Assembly: GCF_038070005.1 (NCBI RefSeq)
Contig: NZ_JBBPCO010000005.1
Span: 1-64,000, forward strand
Direction: 5' to 3'
DNA: 64,000 nucleotides
Origin: Thermithiobacillus plumbiphilus
GTDB lineage: Bacteria > Pseudomonadota > Gammaproteobacteria > Acidithiobacillales > Thermithiobacillaceae
Position numbers and translations under genes: made by a program. Within the stretch, counting starts at the first letter, position 1. The number at the start of each line of letters is the position of its first letter. The notes beneath the pieces are model-generated. The model saw only the letters and a list, made by a program, of their open reading frames with translations. It was not told where the DNA came from and searched no databases. Shown piece by piece: positions 48,035 through 56,997 of this stretch.

Positions 48035-49018
48035 TCAGGGAACCTGCAAGGCCGGCTCGGCGCCGCCAAGCTTGGCGAGCAGCCGTATATAAACCAGCTC
48101 GCTGGTCAGCTCCACCAGGGTCTGGGTGACGATGATGGCGGGCAGAACCGGGATCGCCCCCGGTACAGCAAAGGCAAGCGGCAGGACCACGAGCGAGTTC
48201 CGGGTCGCGGCGCTGAACGCAATCGATCGACCAGCCGGCGCATCCAGCCGGAAAATGCGGGCGACAAACCAGCCGGCCAAGGGCGCGAGCACCGCAAATG
48301 CAATGTAGATGGGCGCCACTTTCAGGACCGCATCAACGGCGGTCCCCAGTTGTGGCAGCACCGAAGCGATGACCAGGAACAGCACCAGGGCCGTCGCCGG
48401 CACTGGCAGCAGGCCGAGCGCCGTGGACATCCGCTTCCCGATCCGGCTCCCTGCCGCCCAGAGCTGGATCAGGGCGGCGAGCACGAGCGGAACAGCAATC
48501 AACCACAAGAATGCATGCACAAAGGGCCCAATCTGTATGATCTGGGCGGCCGCATCCCCCAGGAACAAGCCAAGATAGACCGGCAGAAGGAGGAGCTGCA
48601 GGATCAGCAGGACAGGTGTCGCCGCCAGCAGCAGGCGGGCATCGGCGCGTCCCAGATGGGAGAAGGTCACCACATAGTCGATGCACGGCGCGAGCAGAAC
48701 GAGCAACACGCCGAAGCGGATCATGGGATCCGCCGGCAGGAACTGCACCAGACTCGCCACCAGAAGCGGCAGGATGATGAAATTCACCGTGAACAGCGCG
48801 GCGAAAAAGCGGACCCGCGTGAAAGCCCGACCGAGCTCTGCGATGGGGACCTGCAGGAAGGTCACGAACAGCATCAAGGCCAGCGCGGGATTGATGCCGC
48901 TCAAAAGCGCAGTCGTGCCGGGCAGGAGCAGCGCAATGAGGATTGCCCCCACGATCGCGCCGAAGTAGATCCCGACCTGGTGGTTCTCCAATATATCCCT
49001 GATATTCTGAATATTCAC
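48035..49018 (-). CDS. Acr3-like arsenic/bile-acid-type permease
   Basis: A 327-residue protein with ten predicted helices, in the BASS/ACR3 superfamily and of the type annotated as arsenic resistance protein. The helix 4 motif LLAPCIDYVVTF contains the Cys that is essential in Acr3, and AATRNSLVVLPLAFA in helix 9 is typical. It is translationally coupled (ATGA) to the upstream CadR-like regulator. An As(III) exporter is the default call, but the association with a Cd/Pb regulator leaves another substrate possible. Confidence 0.85.
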   Translation of the reverse strand: MNIQNIRDILENHQVGIYFGAIVGAILIALLLPGTTALLSGINPALALMLFVTFLQVPIAELGRAFTRVRFFAALFTVNFIILPLLVASLVQFLPADPMIRFGVLLVLLAPCIDYVVTFSHLGRADARLLLAATPVLLILQLLLLPVYLGLFLGDAAAQIIQIGPFVHAFLWLIAVPLVLAALIQLWAAGSRIGKRMSTALGLLPVPATALVLFLVIASVLPQLGTAVDAVLKVAPIYIAFAVLAPLAGWFVARIFRLDAPAGRSIAFSAATRNSLVVLPLAFAVPGAIPVLPAIIVTQTLVELTSELVYIRLLAKLGGAEPALQVP

Positions 49019-49428
49019 GAGCCCGCCCTGCCAGCCATTCCGTCATTGATTCCTGAAAGGATTCCGCAATCCGCAGCCTGACGCTTGTCGTCGCAACGGG
49101 CTCGCAGTCCAACGAGCTGCGCTTCAAGGACCTGCAAGGCCAACATCTGCGAGCGAACCTGCTGGATGTGTGCATCAAGCATGGCATTGATGGCCGCACA
49201 GGAGCGATATGGCTCATCCTGATAGCTTTGCAGCCTGCGGATCTCTTCGAGCGACAGGCCCAGCGTCCGGCAGCGGCGGATAAAAAGGATCTGTTCGACA
49301 TGCCGCTTGGTGTAAGTGCGGTAGCCGTTTTCCTGCCGGCCCGGCGATGCCAGCAGATCCTGCTGTTCGTAAAAGCGAAGGGTGGGGACACCGACGCCCG
49401 TCATTTGTGCCAATTCACCAATGCGCAT
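49015..49428 (-). CDS. MerR-family Cd(II)/Pb(II) regulator (CadR/PbrR type)
   Basis: A 137-residue MerR protein. The N terminus MRIGELAQMTGVGVPTLRFYEQQDLL is the winged helix. Cys77, Cys112 and Cys121 are the three ligands expected in CadR/PbrR, with RCDDKRQAADCGIL forming the metal loop. Divergent from an HMA-CDF gene, with a MerR-type operator between. It probably activates both its own permease-containing unit and the divergent transporter on binding Cd(II) or Pb(II). Confidence 0.92.
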   Translation of the reverse strand: MRIGELAQMTGVGVPTLRFYEQQDLLASPGRQENGYRTYTKRHVEQILFIRRCRTLGLSLEEIRRLQSYQDEPYRSCAAINAMLDAHIQQVRSQMLALQVLEAQLVGLRARCDDKRQAADCGILSGINDGMAGRAGS

Positions 49429-49463
49429 CCATTCTCTCCGGCTTTGGTATCAGGCCATGGGTC

Positions 49464-49494
49464 TTGACCCTATAGTCACTATAGGGCTTTCAAT
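49464..49494 (+). promoter_or_regulatory. MerR-type promoter/operator (19-bp spacer) for the HMA-CDF gene
   Basis: TTGACC (49464-49469) and TTCAAT (49489-49494) are separated by 19 bases, the long spacing MerR proteins correct. The spacer contains a perfect dyad CCCTATAG-TCA-CTATAGGG (49468-49486). The CadR-type gene is divergent, so the operator probably serves both directions. Confidence 0.9.
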
Positions 49495-49533
49495 AGCTCG
49501 GAATCCATCATTATCTGGACAGGAGGTTCCGCC

Positions 49534-50394
49534 ATGCAAGACAGCTCGGGCAGCTCGAATCCTCCCCATGCGCAGGACCTGTCGATCAGCACCTTTGCCA
49601 TCCCCAAAATGGACTGCCCCTCCGAAGAGCGCATGATCCGCCTGGCGCTGGACGGAACCCCCGGGGTTCAGGGGCTGTCCTTTGACCTGTCGAAGCGGCA
49701 GTTGCAGGTCATCCACGAGGGTGCGGCCGAGCCGATTGCCGCGAAACTCGCGACCCTCAATCTGGGCGCATCCCTGCAGCACACAGAAGCCGCCGCACCC
49801 GGCGTGGAAATGATCATGGAAGACCTGGGCGCGGGTGCAGGAGCGGCGCAGGAAGCCCGCACCCTGCGCGTGCTGCTGGGCATCAATGCGCTCATGTTCG
49901 CGATTGAAATCACTGTGGGGCTTTTCGCGCATTCCGCCGGCCTGATTTCCGATTCCCTCGATAACTTTGCCGATGCCTCCGTCTATGGCCTCTCGCTGTA
50001 CGCCGTGGGGCGCAGCAAGCAACTGAAATTGCGGGCCGCGCATCTGTCGGGCCTGATCCAGCTCGTTCTGGCTCTTGGGGTGCTGGTTGAAGTGGCGCGC
50101 CGCTTTGTCTTAGGCAGCGAACCCGAATCACTGCTGATGATCGGCATGGCCTCCCTGGCGCTGATCGCCAACATCGGCGTGCTGATGCTGATCGCGCGTC
50201 ACCGCAAGGGCGAGGTGCACATGAAGGCGAGCTGGATCTTCACCGCCAATGACGTGCTGGCCAATATCGGCGTCATCATCGCCGGCATTCTGGTGGCCTG
50301 GACCGGCTCGCGCTATCCGGATCTCATCATCGGCGCCCTGATCGGCCTGATCGTGCTCAACGGCGCCCGGCGTATTCTGGCCTTGAAGGCATGA
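49534..50394 (+). CDS. CDF transporter with N-terminal HMA-like domain
   Basis: A 286-residue fusion. Residues 17-85 are an HMA-like domain with FAIPKMDCPSEERM: the loop is Cys28-x-x-Glu31 rather than CxxC. A CDF transporter with six membrane helices follows: INALMFAIEITVGLFAHSAGLISDSLDNFADASVYGLSL (the SDSxDNxxD site) and WIFTANDVLANIG (the xxNDxxxN second site). The C-terminal cytoplasmic domain is absent. It is controlled by the CadR-type operator and probably exports Cd(II), Pb(II) or Zn(II). Confidence 0.92.
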   Translation: MQDSSGSSNPPHAQDLSISTFAIPKMDCPSEERMIRLALDGTPGVQGLSFDLSKRQLQVIHEGAAEPIAAKLATLNLGASLQHTEAAAPGVEMIMEDLGAGAGAAQEARTLRVLLGINALMFAIEITVGLFAHSAGLISDSLDNFADASVYGLSLYAVGRSKQLKLRAAHLSGLIQLVLALGVLVEVARRFVLGSEPESLLMIGMASLALIANIGVLMLIARHRKGEVHMKASWIFTANDVLANIGVIIAGILVAWTGSRYPDLIIGALIGLIVLNGARRILALKA

Positions 50395-50484
50395 CTCAAG
50401 AAAGCGTTGGCCACCAGCCCGCAGTCCCAGGCTGCCCAGATCGGCGTCTGTACAAGCCAGAAGACTTCGAGTTAAAATAAAAAA

Positions 50485-50847
50485 ATGCGCATACCCGCCC
50501 GGACTCATGTTGTCTTCCTGCTGATCGCTTTCCTGATCAGCACGAGCGGCTGGGCTTTTGACCGCGCGATCCTTGAAGACATGATGCACGAATCACAGCG
50601 CATCACCGCATCGATAAACATCCCGGATTCCATTGATCTGGGAGCGGAAGCAGCCGCCCAGGCCCATGCGACACCCTGCAATCATGGTTGCCACCTTCTG
50701 ACCCATTTCCAGGGTGAAGTCAGTCAGGGGTTTTCCCTTGTCCTGGCGCCCCACCCCAGCGAAGCCTTTACTGAACCGCTGTCCACCTTCCCCCTGCCAG
50801 CTCCCGGCACGCAGCTTCGCCCTCCCCGACTCCTCGCCCGGATTTAA
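50485..50847 (+). CDS. Small exported protein upstream of czcCBA, 120 aa
   Basis: A 120-residue protein with a clear signal peptide (ARTHVVFLLIAFLISTSGWA). The mature part contains a CNHGCHLLTHFQG motif (two Cys and two His close together) and a Pro-rich C-terminal half. Small Cys/His proteins of this kind (CzcI-like, CnrX-like) often precede czc operons and sense or chaperone metal in the periplasm. Sequence identity to either is not clear. It precedes czcC by 77 bases. Confidence 0.6.
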   Translation: MRIPARTHVVFLLIAFLISTSGWAFDRAILEDMMHESQRITASINIPDSIDLGAEAAAQAHATPCNHGCHLLTHFQGEVSQGFSLVLAPHPSEAFTEPLSTFPLPAPGTQLRPPRLLARI

Positions 50848-50870
50848 GTCCCACCCTGTGGATTGAATCC

Positions 50871-50907
50871 GGCGTACGTAGGCCTGTTTAGGCCGATTCC
50901 GTACGCC
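50871..50907 (+). promoter_or_regulatory. Inverted repeat upstream of czcC
   Basis: GGCGTACG at 50871-50878 pairs with CGTACGCC at 50900-50907, and inside them GGCC at 50881-50884 and 50891-50894 are also complementary. It lies 17 bases before the czcC GTG, ahead of its GAAGGAG ribosome-binding site. It could be an operator or an mRNA hairpin; no T-tract follows. Confidence 0.4.
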
Positions 50908-50924
50908 TTGGCGAAGGAGTCAAC

Positions 50925-52262
50925 GTGAAATTCCGCATTGCTTGTAGCGGCGCCATATCTTTGGCGTCCGGCTGGGTCTATCGCCTGGCCATGATGATCC
51001 CTCTTGTCCTTTTTTCCGTTTTTGCACGCGCAGAGCCCCTGACCCTGGAACAGGCCTGGCAGCGGGCGGAAACAGCCAACCCCGACCTCCAGGCTGCACA
51101 GGCCAATCTGCTGGGAGCCCAGGGCCAGTTACGGGATGCCCGCGCGCTATTCTGGAATAACCCCGCCATTTCTGGAGATGTCTTCAGACGCCAGATCCCG
51201 GACCCCACCCAGAGCGTTACTACCCGCGACTGGAGCGTGGGTATCGCGCAGACTTTCGAGACTGCCGGTCAGCAGGGGCTGCGCCGCGGGATTGCCAGCG
51301 AGAATCTTACGGCCACCCAGGAAGATATCCGCAACGCACAACGCCAGTTGCGACTGGCTGTAGCGCAACGTTTCTTCCGGGTCTTGAGTCTCCAGTCACG
51401 CATCAGCATGGAGCGCCAGACTCTGGAGCTCATTGAAGGCGCAGCGAATGCGGTCCAGAAACGTTTCGCCGCCGGCGCGGATACCCGGCTCGACACCAAT
51501 CTCGCCCAGGTCGAAGCAGAACGGGCGCGCAATCAGGTTCTCCTGTTGCAGGGACAGCTGGTCCAGGCCCGGGCTGATCTGGCCGCTCTGCTGCAATTAC
51601 CACCCGCAGCATTGCCGGAAGTGACGGGCACGCTGGATGCTCCCTTGCCCCGCTACTCCCTGAACCAAGTGCTGAGCTCCCTGAATAGTCGCGCTGACTT
51701 GCAGGCAGCCGCCCATCGGCTCGAAGAAGCACGCGGGCTACTGCGGCTGGAACGCGCTGCCGTGATACCGGATGTCACGGTAGGTCTCCGCTATGGCCGG
51801 GAGGGCTCTGCCTTTCAAGACGACACGCTGCTTGGCGTCAATGTCAGCGTGCCCATTCCTCTGTTCCGCCGCAATGCCACCGGCATCGGTCGCGCCCAGG
51901 CCGAGCTGACCCAACGCGAGATCAGCGCGCGGGCGCTGGATCGTGACGCCCGCGCCCAGATCCAGGCACTGTGGCAACAATGGGAGAATCTGGTGGCCCG
52001 CGTGGAACGGCTCAATAGCACTGTGCTGCCCAAACTGGAAGAAAACCAGCGCCTGTCACGTATCGCTTATCGCGAGGGCGAGATCGGCCTCCTGCAGCTT
52101 CTGCTGGTAAACCGGCAGGTACTGGACAGCCGGCGGGATCTTCTGGATGCCCAGACTGATCTGCGCCTGACCCAGATGGCGCTGCAGGGAGCCTCCGGCT
52201 GGCCCGAGGCTCAACAGTCATCCATGCCCGCCCCAGGCGCGGCAACAGTACAAGCCAAATAA
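50925..52262 (+). CDS. czcC: CzcC-type outer-membrane factor
   Basis: A 445-residue TolC-like protein of the CzcC family. The GTG start follows a GAAGGAG site. An N-terminal signal ends near FARAEPL, and two long helical repeats with coiled-coil content follow, including the PDLQAAQANLLGAQGQLRDA and SRRDLLDAQTDLRLTQMAL segments. It forms the exit duct of the tripartite efflux pump. It begins the czcCBA run (17 bases to czcB). Confidence 0.93.
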   Translation: MKFRIACSGAISLASGWVYRLAMMIPLVLFSVFARAEPLTLEQAWQRAETANPDLQAAQANLLGAQGQLRDARALFWNNPAISGDVFRRQIPDPTQSVTTRDWSVGIAQTFETAGQQGLRRGIASENLTATQEDIRNAQRQLRLAVAQRFFRVLSLQSRISMERQTLELIEGAANAVQKRFAAGADTRLDTNLAQVEAERARNQVLLLQGQLVQARADLAALLQLPPAALPEVTGTLDAPLPRYSLNQVLSSLNSRADLQAAAHRLEEARGLLRLERAAVIPDVTVGLRYGREGSAFQDDTLLGVNVSVPIPLFRRNATGIGRAQAELTQREISARALDRDARAQIQALWQQWENLVARVERLNSTVLPKLEENQRLSRIAYREGEIGLLQLLLVNRQVLDSRRDLLDAQTDLRLTQMALQGASGWPEAQQSSMPAPGAATVQAK

Positions 52263-52279
52263 GCTAACAGGATCATTCC

Positions 52280-53494
52280 ATGAACAGAAATTCAGCATCC
52301 TCAACCACCGCAAAACCGGTCTCCCGCCGCCTTGCCATGGTGATCATGCTTGGGGTCCTGACCCTGAGTGCTTGCGGGAAAAAACAGGAAAGCCCCGAGA
52401 AGGCCTCGGCCGAGCAGCCAACCGAGAAAAAAGCGCTCGACCAGGCCGGCCACCCGGCCGAAAACCTCATCCAGCTCGGCGCGGATGAAGCTCAAACGGC
52501 GGGCCTGCGCACGGCCTTGGTGCAAGAACGTGATGTCAGTGAACACATCACCGCCACAGCCACCATCCAGCCCAACCAGAACCGGCTGGCGCATGTAGCG
52601 CCGCTCATCCCTGGCCGCTTGACGCGCGTCACTGCCAATCTCGGTGATCGCGTCAAAAAGGGGCAGGTTCTCGCCACCGTCAACAGTGTCGAGGCCGGTC
52701 AGGCCCGTGCGACCTACCAGCAGGCACAAAGTGAACTCTCGCTTGCCCAGGCAAATTTCGAGCGTGCCGAACGGCTCTACAAACAACAAATCGTGGCGCA
52801 AAAGGATTACCTCAAAGCCCGCGCCGACCTGCAGCAGGCCCAGGCCAACCTGCGCGCCGCGCGCGAACGGCTGCACACCTATGGGGTGACCGCCAATAGC
52901 AATGGCGAGCCCTCGGTGGTACCCGTGACAGCGCCCATCGCCGGCACCGTGATCGAGAAGAAGGCCGTGATCGGCGAGCTCGCCGGACCGGATCAGCCCC
53001 TCTTCACCGTGGCGGATCTGTCCACACTGTGGATAGAAACGGATATATATGAAAAGGATCTCGGCAAACTCGAGCCCGGCTCTCCCGCCAGTGTTACGGT
53101 CGCGGCCTATCCCGGTGAGACATTCAAAGGCCGGATCAGCTACCTCAGCCCCGCCATGGATCCGGAAACCCGCACTGTCAAGGCCCGGGTGGAGGTAGCG
53201 AATCCGGATGGCCGCCTGCGGCCGAACATGTTCGCCAGCGTCGCCATCGAGACGCCAGCCCGCAAGCAGGTGCTCCAGGTACCCGACGATGCCGTGGTGC
53301 TGCTGCAAGGCCAGCCAAGCGTGTTTGTGGCCGAGGGCAAGGGCTTCGAGGCGCGTGCGGTACAAACCGGCGATAAGTTCGGGGGCCAGACCACCATTCA
53401 GTCCGGGCTCAAAGCAGGTGAGCAGGTGGTCGTCAGCGGTGCCTACGCACTGAAAGCACGCATGCTGAAGTCACAGATCGGCGACGAGCATTGA
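52280..53494 (+). CDS. czcB: CzcB-type periplasmic adaptor (membrane fusion protein)
   Basis: A 404-residue membrane fusion protein. The lipobox LTLSACGKKQ suggests attachment to the inner membrane. The central part follows the MFP order: barrel-sandwich half IQPNQNRLAHVAPLIPGRLTRVTANLGDRVKKGQVLATV, a coiled-coil hairpin, second half VTAPIAGTVIEKKAVIGELAGPDQPLFTVADLSTLWIETDIYE, and a beta barrel. It links czcA and czcC. The short N-terminal His-rich tail seen in CupriavidusCzcB is missing. Confidence 0.93.
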   Translation: MNRNSASSTTAKPVSRRLAMVIMLGVLTLSACGKKQESPEKASAEQPTEKKALDQAGHPAENLIQLGADEAQTAGLRTALVQERDVSEHITATATIQPNQNRLAHVAPLIPGRLTRVTANLGDRVKKGQVLATVNSVEAGQARATYQQAQSELSLAQANFERAERLYKQQIVAQKDYLKARADLQQAQANLRAARERLHTYGVTANSNGEPSVVPVTAPIAGTVIEKKAVIGELAGPDQPLFTVADLSTLWIETDIYEKDLGKLEPGSPASVTVAAYPGETFKGRISYLSPAMDPETRTVKARVEVANPDGRLRPNMFASVAIETPARKQVLQVPDDAVVLLQGQPSVFVAEGKGFEARAVQTGDKFGGQTTIQSGLKAGEQVVVSGAYALKARMLKSQIGDEH

Positions 53495-53507
53495 AGGGAA
53501 AAATGAC

Positions 53508-56500
53508 ATGTTAAATAAAATTGTCGATCTCTCCCTGCGCTACAAGGTGCTGGTGCTGGTGGGATTTCTGGTCATTATCGGCCTGGGCGTGAAGGCCTGG
53601 CGGGAAGTACCGGTGGACGCCTTCCCCGATGTCACGCCGGTGCAGGTCAACATTTACACCGAATCCCCTGGGCTTGCCGCCGAGGATGTGGAAAAGCTGC
53701 TGACCTTCCCGGTAGAGTCCGCCATGGCCGGTCTGCCGGGCGTGGCGGAAATCCGCTCGGTCTCGCTCTTCGGCCTGTCCTATGTGGCGGTATATTTCAA
53801 GGACAACATGGACATCTATTTCGCCCGCCAGCGGGTGTCCGAGAAATTGCAGGAAGTGCGCGGCCGGATCCCGCAGGGTTATGGTGAGCCGGAACTTGGC
53901 CCAAACACCTCGGGGCTGGGCCAGGTGTTCTGGTATACCGTGGAAGCGGCTGACAAGAAGCTTACCCAGATGGATCTGCGCACCCTGCAGGACTGGAGTG
54001 TGCGCATGGTGCTGCGTACCGCTCCGGGTGTGGACGATGTGATGTCCTGGGGCGGCCAGGAAAAGCAGTTTCAGGTGCTGATCAATCCCCAGCAGCTCAT
54101 CAAGTACGGCCTGACCTACAAGGGGGTCATGGAAGCCATCATGGCCAACAACCGCCAGGTCGGGGGCCAGTACGTGAACCTGGGGCAGGAACAATACCTG
54201 GTGCGTGGGCTGGGTCTGGTAAGCAACTCACAGGACATCGGCAACATCGTGGTCACTGAGCGCGAGGGCACGCCCGTCTATGTGCGTGATGTGGCAATGG
54301 TGACGGAGGCACCGGCCCTGCGCTTTGGCGCTGTCACCAAGGACGGCAAGGAAGTCGTGCTCGGCATGGCGCTCGCCCGCATGGGCGAAAACGCCAAGAA
54401 CGTGGTGGATGCGGTCAAGGCCAAGCTGGACCAGGTCAAGCAGGCCCTGCCAGCAGGGGTTACCGTGAACCCGGTGTACGACCGCACCGCCTTGGTGGAA
54501 AAGGCGGTCGGCACCGCCGAGCGGGCCTTGATCGAAGGCTCGATTCTGGTCGCTATCGTGCTCTTCCTGTTCCTCGGGGAGATCCGCTCCGCCATTGTGG
54601 TGATCATTGCCCTGCCGCTGGCCATGCTGATCGCTTTCATTCTCATGCAGCAGACCGGGCTCTCGGCCAACCTGATGTCGTTGGCGGGTCTTGCCATTGG
54701 GATCGGCATGATGGTGGATGGCGCGGTGGTGATGGTGGAAAACAGTTTTCGCCTGCTGGGGCATCAGGTGGGCAAGACGGTCAACAAGACCCACGTGATC
54801 CTGGAAGCGGCACGCGAGGTGATGAATCCGATCGCTTTCGCCATCATGATCATCATCGTGGTCTTCCTGCCGCTGTTTTCGCTCACGGGACTGGAAGGCA
54901 AGCTTTTCAAGCCAATGGCCTTCACCATCAGTTTCGCCATGCTCGGCTCGCTTTTTCTGACCATGACCCTGATCCCGGTGCTGGCGGCCCTGATTCTCAA
55001 GCCCAAGGAGGAGAAGGATACCTTTGTGGTGCGATGGGCGAAAAAGGCCTACCTGCCCCTGCTCGATTGGGCCCTGGATCATAAAAAATCCATGATCGGG
55101 GGTGCCCTGGTGCTGCTCGTCATGTCGATCGGGATCTTTCCCTTCCTTGGCAAGGAGTTCATGCCGACCCTGCAGGAAGGCAGCATCATGTTCCGGGTGA
55201 CCAGCATTCCGTCCACCAGTCTGGATGAATCCATCCGCATTTCCGAGCGCATAGAGAATACGCTGAAGCAGTTTCCGCAGACCAAATCAGCGATTGCCAT
55301 GATCGGGCGCGCGGAAAAGGGTGAGACGGCAGACGTCAACTACATGGAAATTTTGGTTGATCTGAAGCCGCAAGATCAATGGCCAAGCGACATCGCCATT
55401 CCGGATCTGAGCCAGCAGATGCAGAAGCGCCTGGAAAAGGTGGTGCCGACTGCCGTGATCGGCGCCACCCAGCCGATCCAGATGCGCGTCGAGGAACTGA
55501 TCTCGGGCGTGCGTGCCACCCTGGCCCTGAAGCTCTATGGCGAAGATCTGACGACTCTGGACCGTTTGTCCAATCAGCTCAAGACCACCCTGGAGAAAGT
55601 GCCGGGGGTGGCGGATCTGTCCCTGGAGGCCAACAAGGGCAAGCCGCAACTGATCATCCGGGTCGATCGTGAGGCCGCGGCCCGCTTTGGCGTCAACGCC
55701 GATGACGTGATGGAAGTGGTGCAGGCAGGGATCGGCGGCAAGGCGGTCAGCACACTGATCGATGGCGTCAAGCGCTTCGACATCGTGGTCTGGCTCAACC
55801 CGCAGGCGCGCAGCAACATTGCCGCCATTCAGAACATTCCGCTGCGAACCCAGGGTGGAGTGATCGTGCCGTTATCGAGAGTAGCAACCATCACCCAAGA
55901 TGAAGGCTACTCCTTCGTGCGGCGCGAGGCCCTGCAACGCTATGCCGTGATCCAGATGGACGTGAAAGGGCGCGACGTCAACAGCTTCGTGCAGGATGCC
56001 GACGCTGCGATCAAGCAGCAGGTGAAAATGCCGGCCGGCTACTGGATCGAGTGGGGCGGCGCCTTCGAGAACCAGCAGCGCGCCATGGCTACGCTCGCCA
56101 TCATCGTGCCGCTGACCATCGCTCTGATCTTCATCCTGCTCTACACGGCCTTCAACTCGCTGACTTATGCCACGCTCATCATCGCCAATGTACCTTTCGC
56201 CATTATCGGCGGTGTGGTCGGGCTCTTTGTCACCGGGCAATACGTCTCGGTGCCCTCGGCCATCGGATTCATCGCGGTGTTTGGTGTGGCAATGCTCAAC
56301 GGCATCGTACTGATAACCTTCCTCAACGACTTGCGACGGCAAGGCTATTCAATACGTGAGACGGTGCGTCAGGGGGCGGCGCTACGGCTGAGACCGGTGC
56401 TGATCACCGCATCGGTGGCCATCCTCGGCCTCATTCCCATGCTGCTGTCCACAGGCGTGGGAGCGGAGACCCAGCGGCCCCTGGCGACAGTGGTGGTGGG

Positions 56501-56606
56501 CGGGCTGTTTACCTCCACCGCGCTGACCTTGCTCCTGCTGCCACTGATGTATGAATGGGTGGAATTGCGCAAGGAGCGTAAACAGCAGAACCAGCAGAAC
56601 GGGTAG
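53508..56606 (+). CDS. czcA: CzcA/HME-type RND efflux pump
   Basis: A 1032-residue heavy-metal RND transporter with twelve helices and two large periplasmic loops. The proton-relay region in helix 4 reads GLAIGIGMMVDGAVVMVEN, giving Asp404 and Glu411 (equivalents of CzcA Asp408 and Glu415), but the position of CzcA Asp402 is Gly398. The protein ends in a short polar tail (ELRKERKQQNQQNG). It expels divalent metals such as Zn, Co or Cd; the missing Asp makes the substrate less certain. It is 13 bases after czcB. Confidence 0.93.
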   Translation: MLNKIVDLSLRYKVLVLVGFLVIIGLGVKAWREVPVDAFPDVTPVQVNIYTESPGLAAEDVEKLLTFPVESAMAGLPGVAEIRSVSLFGLSYVAVYFKDNMDIYFARQRVSEKLQEVRGRIPQGYGEPELGPNTSGLGQVFWYTVEAADKKLTQMDLRTLQDWSVRMVLRTAPGVDDVMSWGGQEKQFQVLINPQQLIKYGLTYKGVMEAIMANNRQVGGQYVNLGQEQYLVRGLGLVSNSQDIGNIVVTEREGTPVYVRDVAMVTEAPALRFGAVTKDGKEVVLGMALARMGENAKNVVDAVKAKLDQVKQALPAGVTVNPVYDRTALVEKAVGTAERALIEGSILVAIVLFLFLGEIRSAIVVIIALPLAMLIAFILMQQTGLSANLMSLAGLAIGIGMMVDGAVVMVENSFRLLGHQVGKTVNKTHVILEAAREVMNPIAFAIMIIIVVFLPLFSLTGLEGKLFKPMAFTISFAMLGSLFLTMTLIPVLAALILKPKEEKDTFVVRWAKKAYLPLLDWALDHKKSMIGGALVLLVMSIGIFPFLGKEFMPTLQEGSIMFRVTSIPSTSLDESIRISERIENTLKQFPQTKSAIAMIGRAEKGETADVNYMEILVDLKPQDQWPSDIAIPDLSQQMQKRLEKVVPTAVIGATQPIQMRVEELISGVRATLALKLYGEDLTTLDRLSNQLKTTLEKVPGVADLSLEANKGKPQLIIRVDREAAARFGVNADDVMEVVQAGIGGKAVSTLIDGVKRFDIVVWLNPQARSNIAAIQNIPLRTQGGVIVPLSRVATITQDEGYSFVRREALQRYAVIQMDVKGRDVNSFVQDADAAIKQQVKMPAGYWIEWGGAFENQQRAMATLAIIVPLTIALIFILLYTAFNSLTYATLIIANVPFAIIGGVVGLFVTGQYVSVPSAIGFIAVFGVAMLNGIVLITFLNDLRRQGYSIRETVRQGAALRLRPVLITASVAILGLIPMLLSTGVGAETQRPLATVVVGGLFTSTALTLLLLPLMYEWVELRKERKQQNQQNG

Positions 56607-56615
56607 TACTACATC

Positions 56616-56635
56616 GGGCGGCTCCAAGGCCGCCC
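56616..56635 (+). other. GC hairpin between czcA and the PII-like gene
   Basis: GGGCGGC / GCCGCCC (56616-56622 and 56629-56635) with a TCCAAG loop, ten bases after the czcA stop. The following bases contain only a short T run, so it may reduce rather than stop read-through, or protect the czcCBA mRNA from 3' decay. Confidence 0.5.
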
Positions 56636-56656
56636 ACACTCATTTTGGAGGGATCC

Positions 56657-56983
56657 ATGAAAGAGATTAACGCCTTCATTCACAGCCATCGGATTGCAGA
56701 TGTTGTTGCAGCTATCAAAGGCGCTGGCTGCCGTAATGTCAGCGTCGTGGATGTCAAAGGACTGCTGAAACGCATTGATCCCCAGGAACGGCATTACTCC
56801 TTGGAAATCGCCGAGGAAGTGATTGTGGAATCCAAACTGCAACTTCTGTGCGAGGACGATCAAGCGGACCGTCTGGTGGAAATCATTGCGCGTGTCGGCC
56901 GCACTGGTCAGGACCAGGCCGGCGTGGTGTACGTCACGGATGTGCTCAAGGCGGTAACGATCACTGGCCCGTATGTAATGTAA
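56657..56983 (+). CDS. PII-like protein of the metal-efflux group
   Basis: A 108-residue protein with the PII fold: MKEINAFIHSHRIADVVAAIKGAG, VVDVKG, KLQLLCEDDQADRLVEIIARVGRTGQ and VYVTDVLKAVTI. The T-loop lacks the uridylylated Tyr51 (residue 51 is Ile) and its YRGAEY context, so it cannot be modified by GlnD. PII-like proteins of this kind (the PII-NG group) occur with heavy-metal RND operons, exactly as here. Metal or nucleotide binding is likely, nitrogen sensing unlikely. ATG at 56657 with GGAGGGATCC upstream. Confidence 0.88.
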   Translation: MKEINAFIHSHRIADVVAAIKGAGCRNVSVVDVKGLLKRIDPQERHYSLEIAEEVIVESKLQLLCEDDQADRLVEIIARVGRTGQDQAGVVYVTDVLKAVTITGPYVM

Positions 56984-56997
56984 ATTAAGGACAAAAA

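Noticed and set aside
48008-49081. Long forward ORF opposite the Acr3-like gene
   Set aside because: Antisense shadow with Gln/Arg/Glu-rich low-complexity sequence; the opposite strand encodes a clear ten-helix permease.
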